Source: Draconibacterium aestuarii | GTDB lineage: Bacteria > Bacteroidota > Bacteroidia > Bacteroidales > Prolixibacteraceae | DNA length: 64,000 nucleotides | Assembly: GCA_026671195.1 (NCBI GenBank) | Contig: JAPOHD010000030.1 | Location: forward strand, 57,719-121,718 | Direction of reading: 5' to 3' | In this document: in pieces, positions 1 to 9,099 of the stretch | Position numbering within the stretch: the first letter of the stretch is position 1 | Layout of the letters: each line of letters starts with the position of its first letter | The notes under the pieces: model-generated | What the model was told of the DNA's origin: nothing | The model's database searches: none | What the model saw: the letters and a program-made list of their open reading frames with translations, nothing else | Translations under genes and position numbers: made by a program

Positions 1-965
1 GCAGTTTCTTTATCAGACAAACCTGCCTGAATACCTATTGCGCGTGCAACATTTGCATATTTCGGAATAGCTTCTTCTAAATTAAATTCCATTACAAATG
101 GCAGCAACAAAGCATTTGAAACACCGTGCGAAATCTTATACTTACTTCCCAACGGATAAGCAAGTGCATGCACTGCCGCCGTATTTACAGGTCCTAAACA
201 CATTCCACCATACATGCTTCCCATAGCTACTTTTTCGCGCGCTTCTATATTATTTCCATCAGCAAAAGCATTAGGAAGGTTCTTACCAATTAACTTAATT
301 CCTTCCAAAGCAAGCAAATCGGTTATGGGATGTGCAAATTTGTTTACATACGCCTCGATACAGTGTGTTAATGCATCGAGCCCGGTAGCAGCCGTAACAG
401 CCGGGGGCACTCCAAGAGTTAACTCCGGATCGATATAAGTTGCATCGGTTACCAGAGCCGGGCTAATTACCCCAATTTTTAAATTACTTTCCGGATCGAA
501 GAAAATGGCATTAGGCGACATCTCGCTTCCGGTACCGGAGGTGGTTGGTAAACAGGCCAGGTAAGTCTCTCTTTTCAACAGTGAATTATCGGCAATAATT
601 TCGCGAAGACCTGTTGAATTATTTAAAGTTGCCGCAACCAGTTTAGCTGTATCTAAAACGCTGCCTCCTCCTATTCCAACAACACTGTCGGCTTTAAATT
701 CACGCGCTTCAATTAAAATATTCTGATAATCCTGAAATAAGGGTTCAGCTGCAATAGTGTCGTTAACACAAATGGTTACACCCAACAATGTAAGCTTTTC
801 AAGTTCTTTCTCAACCTTATTTTTTAAAGCCGCAATGGTTAAAACATACAACCTTTTGTAACTGGTTTTTCCAAAATCATCTACAAACCTCGCAAAACTC
901 TTGTTTCCAAAGACTACTTTCGAAGGATTCTGGGCAGTAATATTACCAATACGTTTGTCAGCCAT
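1..965 (-). CDS. Iron-containing alcohol dehydrogenase (FucO-like), partial
   Basis: The gene starts at ATG 965 and runs off the low-coordinate edge of the window, leaving 321 codons and no C-terminus. It is a group III, iron-dependent alcohol dehydrogenase, a family that oxidises alcohols or reduces aldehydes with NAD(P). I see the nucleotide-binding GGGSVLDTAK (residues 99-108), the TTSGTGSE loop (141-148), and the four expected metal ligands D197, H201, H266 and H280. Their spacing matches E. coli FucO (lactaldehyde reductase) closely. L-lactaldehyde is the end product of rhamnose and fucose cleavage, so a role in disposing of it under anaerobic conditions fits the rhamnogalacturonan neighbourhood; this is inference. 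The upstream region carries LacI-type operators shared with the neighbouring genes. Butanol- or propanediol-type dehydrogenases of the same family remain possible. Confidence 0.9.
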   Translation of the reverse strand, partial: MADKRIGNITAQNPSKVVFGNKSFARFVDDFGKTSYKRLYVLTIAALKNKVEKELEKLTLLGVTICVNDTIAAEPLFQDYQNILIEAREFKADSVVGIGGGSVLDTAKLVAATLNNSTGLREIIADNSLLKRETYLACLPTTSGTGSEMSPNAIFFDPESNLKIGVISPALVTDATYIDPELTLGVPPAVTAATGLDALTHCIEAYVNKFAHPITDLLALEGIKLIGKNLPNAFADGNNIEAREKVAMGSMYGGMCLGPVNTAAVHALAYPLGSKYKISHGVSNALLLPFVMEFNLEEAIPKYANVARAIGIQAGLSDKET

Positions 966-1020
966 TCTAAATTTAGTTACTTAAACACCGGTGATTTTCG
1001 ATTCCACCAAAACAATGGAA

Positions 1021-1052
1021 CAAATGTAAACGTTTTCATTTATTTACACAAG
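1021..1052 (-). promoter_or_regulatory. Predicted promoter of the alcohol dehydrogenase gene
   Basis: Read on the - strand, TACATTTG (1028-1021) matches the Bacteroidota -7 consensus TAnnTTTG exactly. A CTTG (1052-1049) lies 20 bases upstream as a weak -33 element. The -7 box overlaps the LacI-type operator at 1025-1038, so a bound repressor should block RNA polymerase. The start codon lies about 55 bases downstream. Confidence 0.55.
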
Positions 1053-1105
1053 TATTTACAACGTTTTAAGAGTACTTAATAAATTTATTAATGTAAACGT
1101 TATCT
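1025..1105. promoter_or_regulatory. LacI-type operator pair upstream of the alcohol dehydrogenase
   Basis: TGTAAACGTTTTCA at 1025-1038 and TGTAAACGTTATCT at 1092-1105 are near-palindromes centred on CG, as expected for LacI-family operators. A weaker match (10 of 14 positions) lies between them at 1056-1069. The two strong sites start 67 bp apart. The first is identical in all 14 bases to the site in front of the lacI-type gene (5690-5703), pointing to that regulator. Confidence 0.7.
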
Positions 1106-1171
1106 CCAAGTCGATAAACCTTTATTTTTTGCGATTTTTACAGAATTGAAGAATGTTTAAAAAGCCAGAAA

Positions 1172-1199
1172 AAGGTGGAGCGGTTTCCCACTCCACCTT
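1172..1199 (-). terminator. Rho-independent terminator of the 1222-4464 gene
   Basis: A perfect 9-bp stem (AAGGTGGAG at 1172-1180 with CTCCACCTT at 1191-1199) has a 10-base loop. Read on the - strand it is followed by a short T run, just past the stop codon of the beta-helix gene. Confidence 0.75.
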
Positions 1200-1221
1200 A
1201 AAAATTTTATCTGTTATTTGC

Positions 1222-4200
1222 TTATTTTGAAATATTCAATTTGCCTTTCGCAACATTTTGGCCTACCTCCAGAACATAAATATACATTCCTTCGTTAAGA
1301 CGTTGCGTATTAATTTCAATTTCGTTGATACCCACACTGAATCGTTCTCTGGTTGAGACGTCAATTTTCTGGCCCATCATATTGAATAACGACAAACTAA
1401 CCTCTGAAGATTCGGTTAAAGTAAATCTCACTTTCGCATGGTTTTTAGCCGGATTAGGATAAACAAGCACATCGTTTGCTACTTCAATACGACTTACACT
1501 AGTTGTGCCACCTGCTCCAAGCACCCATTCTAACGAACGTTCAACAAGCATATTAAAATCGTTAGTTGCTTCATCTAATCCTTTTGCATTTGCAACAAAA
1601 AGCACAATACGGTTGTCAGTAGTTTGGCCGGAAGCACCTAATGCAGTTCCTCGGGGTATAGCCCATAACATTGGATATGTAATCTCAACATTCTGGTTTT
1701 GCCCCAATGCAATTGCTCCTGGTACATCCACAGTAAGATCAATACCCCAAGCATAAATATCACTGCTTGCCGCTGCTGCCGACAAAGACACTACCTGATC
1801 AACCGCTAATTCTTCGGTAATATAATGCGTGTTATCAAGAACTTTCATTTCCATATTCTCAAGACCTGCAACTCTGCTTTCCTGAAAATTTGCATCATCT
1901 GTCAACCAACCCCATTTATTTGTTTTTACCCCAAAACCTTCCATAGAAACCAATGGAATAGGATATCCATCTTCTTTACCAAAAGCAACAACATTACCTG
2001 AGCTTGATGACTCTCCAATTATCAGAGCTTCGTATTTAGAATAGTCATATCCTGCAGCAGCGATATCATTATCATCAACATATTTTACATCGTAGCCTGC
2101 CTTCATTAAGTAATCAACCAATAGCGAATCGCTGGGCTCCATTGCATCGGCTGCACCTGCTCCTGCATACAATAAATAAGTTGTAGTGTCTTCGTAAACC
2201 CAACGTGGATCACCAAGCCCCCATCCAGCAACATCTTCTCTCATCATATTGAAGTTACCATTCATTGGATCTACCCACAATTCTGCTGAAGAAAAATCTT
2301 TCTTATCACTTCCCAATCCTGGAATTGAATCACCAGAATACGAGAAGTCGCTTGTTACAATCGTTTGACTAACTGAGAATGGAGTAGATACTGAACCATC
2401 AAATCCTCTAAATGTATACTTATCTTCATTGTCCATATCCCAACCATGACCGAAGATACATTTCTGAATAGTTAAGCCATTAACAATAAGATTATGTCCA
2501 TCTCCTTGATCATATCTCATAAATTGACGACCAACATCAGGAACCTCAAAGAAAGTACAATTGATTATTGAAACCGATTGTGAATTTTCTTTGCTTCTAA
2601 TAAAATACTGGAAACGAGAGAAAGTAGAATTTTGAAGCATAATATTATTTACGGCACCACCACTCTTATCCATGGTCAGTAATCCATACCCCTGAATGCT
2701 GTCCATAACGCAATCATAAACAGTATAATTATTAATAACTGAAGGATTGTCCTTAATACGAACCACTCCACGTAACGATTTAACCTCGCAGGATTCGAAC
2801 AATAAATCACCAATTGTACTTTGCTTACTGACATTCATTACGTAGTTATCTCCAAAGTCACCGAAAAATTTAAGATTTCGGAAAATAATATAATCAACAG
2901 AAGAATCGGCCACCATATCAAAATTTTTGCCATATCCTTCCAAACCAGTTGCTCCACAATTAACAAGTGGTTTCATTTCTGCATCAGGATCACTACTTGT
3001 AAACTCCATTGATTTATCAAAAGCATAACCGCCAATATAATACATTTTGCCAGGTGCAAGAACGATCTGCGCATCTGCGGGGACACCAGTTAATGTATCT
3101 TTTAGAATGTATCCATCTTCTACGTCTGTCAAGTCAATAACATTCGAACCGGTTCCTTTAATATGTGCCTTATAAAAGATTCGGGCTCCACAATCAATCT
3201 CCAAATTACAATAATAAGTAACAGCTTCCGGCGTAGCCTTAAAAAAGAACATCAGGTCGTCATCTGTAGCTTCTGTAGAAGCCGCAATTTCGATACCCTG
3301 ATTTGACCATTCCATGGTTCCCATGTCAAGCGTAGCAGGTGTTAATGTGTATGGAACCTCAACAGTATAATTACCATTTCCATCATTGGCCATTACACCC
3401 AATGTATCAAGAAATGTTAGTTTTTTATTAAACTTATCACCTTTCCCATTAACGTATAAATTATCAATTATTTTTAATGCTGATAAACGCCCTTTTGTTT
3501 TTAATGGCATCGCAAACAGAGTTTCTTCACCAACTACACCAGTAAAAGGATCTTCTGCATTGTTATCGGTCGCGGGTTCAACCCAATATGGTACATTGTA
3601 TTTCACGACCATATTATCAATAACAATAGTAGGATCAAATTTATCCTTTGCCATTTCAGTTCCAGTTCCTTTTGTCTTTAACCAAAAATAAACTTTTTTA
3701 CCAGCAAAAGCTGAATACTCCAAACCAACTGCTTCAGCCAGTTTAACCATTTTTTTACCTGACCCTGTAACATAAAAATCAGAAATAGTATTCACAATTT
3801 CAGTTTCGCTACCCACTGCAACAACTAGATCATAACTAGCTGTTGCGCCGGTATTACCTTCATCATAAGTATCAATTTCAAATTCAATATCGGAAGCAAC
3901 ATCATATCCTTCAAATTTATAATGAAATCCATACTCAACCCTTTTGTACATGCCTGGATGAACGCCAAGACCCTGATTATCTGGATCTCCCTCAATATCA
4001 AATAAACAAGCTGAAGGTTTCCAAATTACGTTATCTTCCACTTTTGCAGAATCCGCAGTACCTTCATATTTTTCGGCCCATTTGTCAAAAATTGCTATCA
4101 TGGAATCGATACTCTGCATATGTACCGCATTATCATTTCTGTTCCATCCTCTAAGTTTAAAATCTTCATTATTGACAGCTGGAGCATTTGCACTATCAGC

Positions 4201-4464
4201 AACATAAACCAATGCCTGCATTCCTTTCTGAGTTCTACATTTTTCAAACTTAATCCCAATAATTCCATCTGCCACAGACCAATTACTGCTATTCCTACTT
4301 GTATTAAAATGCACAAGAAAAGTAGCTACGTGTGTTTCAGTATCTGTCTCAAGAGATTGCCCGATATTACTATCGCTCCTAAAACTGTACTGTGCATGTG
4401 AATAACCTGCAATAAAAATAAAGCAAGCCATCATTAACATTTTTAAAGTAAAAATTTTCTTCAT
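1222..4464 (-). CDS. Secreted multidomain beta-helix protein with T9SS sorting domain
   Basis: This 1080-residue protein starts with a signal peptide (residues 1-24, ending SHAQ). The N-terminal 350 residues look like beta-sandwich material. Residues ~460-750 form a right-handed parallel beta-helix-like stretch (repeated short strands such as YIIFRNLKF and NIMLQNSTF), resembling the DUF4957/DUF5123 domains found beside Bacteroidota pectate lyases. Residues ~765-990 look like a ThuA/class-I amidotransferase-like alpha/beta domain (YLLYAGAGAAD, EALIIGESSSSG). The last ~80 residues are a type A T9SS sorting domain (VLVYPNPAKNHAKVRF ... GMYIYVLEVG), so it should be exported across the outer membrane and displayed or released. 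No catalytic set is obvious; pectin binding or lyase activity is inferred from fold and context. Two LacI-type operators precede it and a terminator follows. Confidence 0.75.
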   Translation of the reverse strand: MKKIFTLKMLMMACFIFIAGYSHAQYSFRSDSNIGQSLETDTETHVATFLVHFNTSRNSSNWSVADGIIGIKFEKCRTQKGMQALVYVADSANAPAVNNEDFKLRGWNRNDNAVHMQSIDSMIAIFDKWAEKYEGTADSAKVEDNVIWKPSACLFDIEGDPDNQGLGVHPGMYKRVEYGFHYKFEGYDVASDIEFEIDTYDEGNTGATASYDLVVAVGSETEIVNTISDFYVTGSGKKMVKLAEAVGLEYSAFAGKKVYFWLKTKGTGTEMAKDKFDPTIVIDNMVVKYNVPYWVEPATDNNAEDPFTGVVGEETLFAMPLKTKGRLSALKIIDNLYVNGKGDKFNKKLTFLDTLGVMANDGNGNYTVEVPYTLTPATLDMGTMEWSNQGIEIAASTEATDDDLMFFFKATPEAVTYYCNLEIDCGARIFYKAHIKGTGSNVIDLTDVEDGYILKDTLTGVPADAQIVLAPGKMYYIGGYAFDKSMEFTSSDPDAEMKPLVNCGATGLEGYGKNFDMVADSSVDYIIFRNLKFFGDFGDNYVMNVSKQSTIGDLLFESCEVKSLRGVVRIKDNPSVINNYTVYDCVMDSIQGYGLLTMDKSGGAVNNIMLQNSTFSRFQYFIRSKENSQSVSIINCTFFEVPDVGRQFMRYDQGDGHNLIVNGLTIQKCIFGHGWDMDNEDKYTFRGFDGSVSTPFSVSQTIVTSDFSYSGDSIPGLGSDKKDFSSAELWVDPMNGNFNMMREDVAGWGLGDPRWVYEDTTTYLLYAGAGAADAMEPSDSLLVDYLMKAGYDVKYVDDNDIAAAGYDYSKYEALIIGESSSSGNVVAFGKEDGYPIPLVSMEGFGVKTNKWGWLTDDANFQESRVAGLENMEMKVLDNTHYITEELAVDQVVSLSAAAASSDIYAWGIDLTVDVPGAIALGQNQNVEITYPMLWAIPRGTALGASGQTTDNRIVLFVANAKGLDEATNDFNMLVERSLEWVLGAGGTTSVSRIEVANDVLVYPNPAKNHAKVRFTLTESSEVSLSLFNMMGQKIDVSTRERFSVGINEIEINTQRLNEGMYIYVLEVGQNVAKGKLNISK

Positions 4465-4510
4465 AAGTAATTATTTTTAAGTTTCACAAAAATTAATCTA
4501 GTTTCATTAA

Positions 4511-4590
4511 AAGTATCGTTTACACATACTATTATTCTGTTGTTTAGTTACTTAAAATCATTATATTTTCCATTATTGTTAACGTTTACA
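4511..4590. promoter_or_regulatory. LacI-type operator pair upstream of the T9SS beta-helix gene
   Basis: AGTATCGTTTACAC-like sequence at 4511-4524 (reverse complement TGTAAACGATACTT) and TGTTAACGTTTACA at 4577-4590 match the operator found elsewhere in this region. They start 66 bp apart, almost the same spacing as the pair at 1025/1092. They lie between the lacI-type gene and its neighbour, upstream of the latter. Confidence 0.6.
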
Positions 4591-4632
4591 TTAATATCTA
4601 TTATTATAAACAGCGGATCAATCAATTTACTA

Positions 4633-5628
4633 TTAGGAGGAACTACGCTCTATAAGCTGAGTATTTAAGGTCATCTGAATACAAGATCGCTCCGGATCCT
4701 GAATACGTTGTATTAAAAGTTCTACTGCTCTTTTTCCAATTTCAATTGCAGGTTGCCGAACCGCAGTTAGAGGAGGATTTAACGAACTGGACCACTGCAT
4801 GTCGTCAAATCCTACAATAGCAATATCTTCAGGAATTCTCAATTTCCTTTTATGAATCGTTTCCAAGGCACCTAAAGTAATCAGGTTATTCCCTGTAAAA
4901 ATAGCGTCAGGAGGATTGGTCAATTTCAACAATTCCTCGCACAACTCAACACCACTTTTATGCTTCGAATCTCCAAATCTTACCAGTTCTTTTTCAAACG
5001 GTATTCCATTTGCTTCCAAGGCTTTCCTATAGCCTTTTTCTCGTAACAAACTGGATGGAATTTCCACTAATCCGGCAATATATGCTATACGTTTATACCC
5101 TGATTTTATTAAGTAATCAACTGCTGTAAATGCTCCGGTAACATTATCAACCAAAACAACATCAACATTCGAATCTTTTAATCCACGATCGACACATACA
5201 ACAGGCAAACCATCCTTCACCATTTTCTTTAATAATGGATCATCTTCACGCGCTGGAGCCACGATCAATCCATCGATTGCCTCTGATTGTAAAATTTCAA
5301 GATAGAGTTTTTCCTTTTTTTCGTCCTGCCCAAAATTACACATGATTATTGCATAATTATTATTGTAGGCTAACTCCTCGATGCCACGCAGTACATCAAC
5401 ATAAAATGGATTTTCAATATCGGGAATAAGAACACCTAAAAGATTACTAGAAATACTTTTCGAACGTAACCTTTTAGCCACTCGGCTGGGTTGGTATTTT
5501 AAGTCTTTAATTGCCTTATTAATTTTTGCTCGCGTTGCTTCGTTTACATTTCCATTGTTATTCAACACTCTTGAAACGGTGGCTATGGAAACTCCTGCTC
5601 GCGTAGCAACATCATTCATACTAGCCAT
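4633..5628 (-). CDS. LacI/GalR-family transcriptional repressor
   Basis: The protein has about 331 residues. An N-terminal helix-turn-helix with the canonical recognition segment VSIATVSRVLNNN is followed by a hinge helix (PSRVAKRLRSKS) and a periplasmic-binding-protein-like sensor domain (from LLGVLIPDIENPFY through GFDDMQWSSSLNPPLTAVRQP). The frame is open further to a TTG at 5634, but ATG 5628 (MASMNDV) is the likelier start; ATG 5619 is a third option. The gene is divergent from the GH106-like/GH105 operon and preceded by a perfect operator at 5690-5703, so it probably represses itself and its neighbours. Inducer: unknown, likely a rhamnogalacturonan-derived sugar given the target genes. 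Confidence 0.92.
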   Translation of the reverse strand: MASMNDVATRAGVSIATVSRVLNNNGNVNEATRAKINKAIKDLKYQPSRVAKRLRSKSISSNLLGVLIPDIENPFYVDVLRGIEELAYNNNYAIIMCNFGQDEKKEKLYLEILQSEAIDGLIVAPAREDDPLLKKMVKDGLPVVCVDRGLKDSNVDVVLVDNVTGAFTAVDYLIKSGYKRIAYIAGLVEIPSSLLREKGYRKALEANGIPFEKELVRFGDSKHKSGVELCEELLKLTNPPDAIFTGNNLITLGALETIHKRKLRIPEDIAIVGFDDMQWSSSLNPPLTAVRQPAIEIGKRAVELLIQRIQDPERSCIQMTLNTQLIERSSS

Positions 5629-5938
5629 TTGCAATCTAATTTTAGTTTATAGGAAATAAACTTAATCTTTTTATCTTTTAGTGATGCAATGTAAACGTTT
5701 TCATGCAGAAATAAAAATATTTTTTCATTAATTTTAATTATCACCTTCACTACGAATCCACCAAACCCCTTAATAAACAACATACACAGAAGGCCATAAT
5801 ACTTTTCAACAATTTTCAAACAGCTGAGCCATAAATTTGATATTTTATGAAAAACTTTATCTATTTGAATATATTAATGATAACGTTTACATTTTTTAAA
5901 TTTTCTTTGTACTTTTGAAATCCACGTAAAAACTAAGA
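5629..5938. promoter_or_regulatory. Divergent regulatory region with two LacI-type operators
   Basis: This ~310-bp gap separates the repressor gene from the divergent glycosidase operon. It holds TGTAAACGTTTTCA at 5690-5703 (repressor side) and TGATAACGTTTACA at 5878-5891 (operon side). On the + strand TACTTTTG at 5910-5917 is an exact TAnnTTTG -7 box. The operator at 5878-5891 covers its expected -33 position (TTTA at 5886-5889, 20-base spacer), suggesting direct repression. The operon start codon is at 5939. I see no convincing gene in the gap. Confidence 0.65.
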
Positions 5939-6889
5939 ATGAGGCAAATCTATACATATTTCATAGTCTGTACTTTGTTTTTTTTGTTTGCAAATTCATC
6001 GTGTATAGAAAAATTAGATAAAAAAACATCACCCAACAACTCCTTCCACAAAAGAATTGATTACCAAACATTTCTAAATCCAGATACAGAATTTCGCTCG
6101 TATCCCTTTTACTCTATCAACGATTCATTAGAGGAAAACGAAATTAAAAACCAAATTCACGGGTTTAAACAGGCCGGTTTTGGTGGTTTTTATCTACATA
6201 GTCGCCTTGGCTTAATTACAGAATTTTTAAGCGACGACTGGTGGAAAGTTATGGGTGCAGCCGTAGACGCGGCAAACGAAACGGGATTACAGGCCATGTT
6301 TTACGACGAAGATAAATGGCCCAGTGGATACGCTGGAGGAATTATTCCGGACATGAGCGAAAAATACCGGGCAAAGTGTCTTGCCCGCCTCGATAAAAAC
6401 ACTCCTTTTCCCCCGGGATCGGAATTAATAAAACAAGACGACACATACAACTATATTATATACACTGCCCAATACGGTTATGACATTTTTAACGGAACCT
6501 GTTATGTCGATCTGTTCGATCCTGAAGTTGTAAAGCAACTTATAAATGTGTCGTACCAACCTTACGCCCAAAAGTACAAAGCAAAGACACCGGATTATAC
6601 ATTTGCGATTTTCTCGGATGAGCCACATATCCATGCACGTTATTTCGATAAAAGCACGCCTAACCGCGGCGTACTCTCCTACTCTCCCTGGCTCGAAAAA
6701 AAGTTTGAGGAACTTTACGGATATTCATTGCGCGATAAATTAAACCTGCTTTTTGAAGAGAAAGAAAACTGGCGAGAGGTGCGGATGCAGTACTACAGAG
6801 CGAAGCACTGCAGTTTGAAGAGGCTTATACCAAACAGATTTCAAAATTTGCTACTGAAAATGATTTTGATTACACGGGGCATTACTTAG
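5939..6889 (+). pseudogene. GH106-like glycosidase, 5' fragment before a frameshift
   Basis: This is the N-terminal part of a large secreted glycosidase. It has a lipoprotein signal (lipobox ending NSSC, Cys22) and a TIM-barrel-like start (KQAGFGGFYLHSRLGL, FYDEDKWPSGYAGG) reminiscent of GH106 alpha-L-rhamnosidases and related uncharacterised families. Homologous sense is lost after REVRMQYYRA (about base 6800), where the frame changes; the last ~25 residues of this ORF are out-of-frame. The missing sequence continues in the next frame (LQFEEAYTKQISKF). The total span 5939-9093 is 3155 bases, one short of a whole number of codons, so a single-base deletion at about 6800-6808 would explain it. 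Either a real disrupted gene or a sequencing error. Confidence 0.8.
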
Positions 6890-9093
6890 GTGAAGATGTA
6901 TTAGAAAAGGTGCGCGACCGAATTGGAAACTCAATGCTTCATTACAGAAGTATGCAGCAACCCGGCATGGATCATTTGGGACTTTCCATTGCAAACCGAA
7001 TTTTAACGGCAAAAAGTTTAAGCAGTGTTGCCAATCAATACGAAAAAAAGAAACGTTTAAGTGAACTCTTCGGAATTAGCGGACAAAACATGAATTTCGA
7101 GGATCGAAAATGGATTGCAGGGTGGCACAGCATTTTAGGCGTCAATCATTTTTGCCCGCACCTTACTTTATATAGTATGAAAGGAGCACGCAAACGCGAC
7201 TACCCTCCCACCTTTTCGTACCAACAACCCTACTGGAATTACAATAAAAAAATTGAAGATTACCTTGGCCGGATTTCCTACGCTACAACGGTTGGAAAAT
7301 ACAATCCACAAATTCTTGTAATTAATCCATTGGAAAGTGAATACATAAAAGGAAGTAAGGATGGAGAATTTACTTCCGGAATAAATGCAGTGCTCGAAAT
7401 TTTACAGGCCAACCATTACGACTATGACATTGGCGACGAACAAATTTTGGATGACACGGCAAAAATTAAAAAAGCGGAACTGAAAGTTGGCGCAATGTGT
7501 TACAAACACGTTGTTCTGCCCGATATGATTTCCATTCGTCAGTCAACTTTAAATCTGCTTACTGAATTGCACAAAAACGGTGGATTAATAATTAGTACAG
7601 GCCGTTTTCCAATGTTTGTTGATGGAGTGGAAGATGAGGTTCAGCTTGCTGAGTTCAAAAAACGGGTAGTAAACAGTTCACCTGAAGATTTTGAAAATTC
7701 TCTTCTGAATAAAATTTCTCCGAATGTTTTGATTTCGGGTGAAAACAAAGAAAAAATTTGGTCGCAAACCCGCACTACACAAAATGGAAAATTGCTTCAG
7801 TTGTACAATACATCACACACCGAATCAATTCAATTTGAAATAAAAGCTGAATTTCCGGGCAAAAATGTGGTTTTGTGGGATCCAAGTCTGGCAAAGTGTT
7901 TTAAGCTCGAACCTAATAGTTCAGGAAGTTACGATATTGAAATTGCCTCATCGTCTAATTTATGGGTAACATCGGGAGAATTGAGCAAAAATGCCATAAT
8001 TGAAGGAAACTACATTCTACCCCATAAAAACCGGGACCTGATTACACTGAAAAAAGACTGGTCAGGGAAACGCCTTTCACCCAATGCACTTACAGTGGAT
8101 TTTGCCAGCTACTCAACCGACAAAGGCAAAACCTTTAGCACATCGGAACCTGTTATCGGAATTTTCAGCCGTTTGTCCGATCAGCATTATTATGGCGATT
8201 TAATGCTTAAATACGAAGTGCGAATTGATGATCTTCCTGCAGCATGCAAACTGGTATTGGAACAACCCAAAATGTACAATTCCATAAAAATTAACGGAAA
8301 AGATTTTGAATTTAAAAGCGATGGTTTTTATATCGATCACACCTTTGAAACTACAGAGGTTTTAAGTGTTTTAAAAGAAGAGCGCAATACAATTCAACTT
8401 GAACTGGACTTTGAACCGATTGATGCAGCAAACAAAGATACAAGGAAACGTTACGGCACTGAGATTGAAAGCATTTACCTGATTGGTGATTTTGGATTAA
8501 AGGCTTTTTCGGATAAGGAAAAATACGAAAGTTACGATACTCAAAAAAACCGCACAGGTGATTTCCAGCAAAGGCCGGTTCGGACTTTTACCGGTTTTGC
8601 CATTTCAAAAGAAAAAACATCGTTTGGAGGTTCGCTGGTTTTTGAAGGTTATCCTTTTTATGCCGGAGTTTTTGAATTAAAACAGAGCTTTAACATTGCA
8701 AAAAAGGAAACGAATAAAAAATATTTTCTGGAATTACCCAATTGTGAAGCCATCGTTTCTCTTGTTACAATCAACGGACATCAAACCGATTCGTTGGTTT
8801 GGACACCTTTTACAACCGACATTACTGAATTTTTAGTTGACGGTGAAAATGAGCTTCAAATAACGCTGATAAATTCGCTTCGTAATTTGCTTGGGCCACA
8901 CCACCACAAAGGAGGAGAACTTGAAAAAGTTGGACCCAAAAGTTTTACAGGAGCCGGCGGTTTTCCAGATGGAAGAGGCGAATCGAACTGGTACGACCTG
9001 CGTTTAGAAAATAAACCAACAGCCATTTGGACCGACACATACAATCACATACCATTTGGATTTGTTGAACAAGTTAAGATAACTACTAATTAA
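6805..9093 (+). pseudogene. GH106-like glycosidase, 3' fragment after a frameshift
   Basis: This is the continuation of the gene beginning at 5939. In-frame coding resumes at about 6805 (EALQFEEAYTKQ ... YTGHYLGEDVLEKVRDRIGN) and runs to the stop at 9093; the first internal ATG on its own reading is 6910. It carries the rest of the catalytic region (WIAGWHSILGVNHFCPHLTLY, ILVINPLESEY) and C-terminal galactose-binding/GH2-like sandwich domains (VTINGHQTDSLVW, WYDLRLENK). The restored protein would be ~1051 residues, a usual size for this class. The substrate is not certain: alpha-L-rhamnosides of rhamnogalacturonan are likely because a GH105 gene follows six bases later. Without its N-terminal signal and half a barrel this fragment would not be active. 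Confidence 0.8.
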
Positions 9094-9099
9094 AATACG

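Noticed and set aside
5616-5819. 67-residue - strand ORF upstream of the LacI gene
   Set aside because: It overlaps the LacI start and the operator, has low-complexity composition and no recognisable domain; more likely regulatory DNA.
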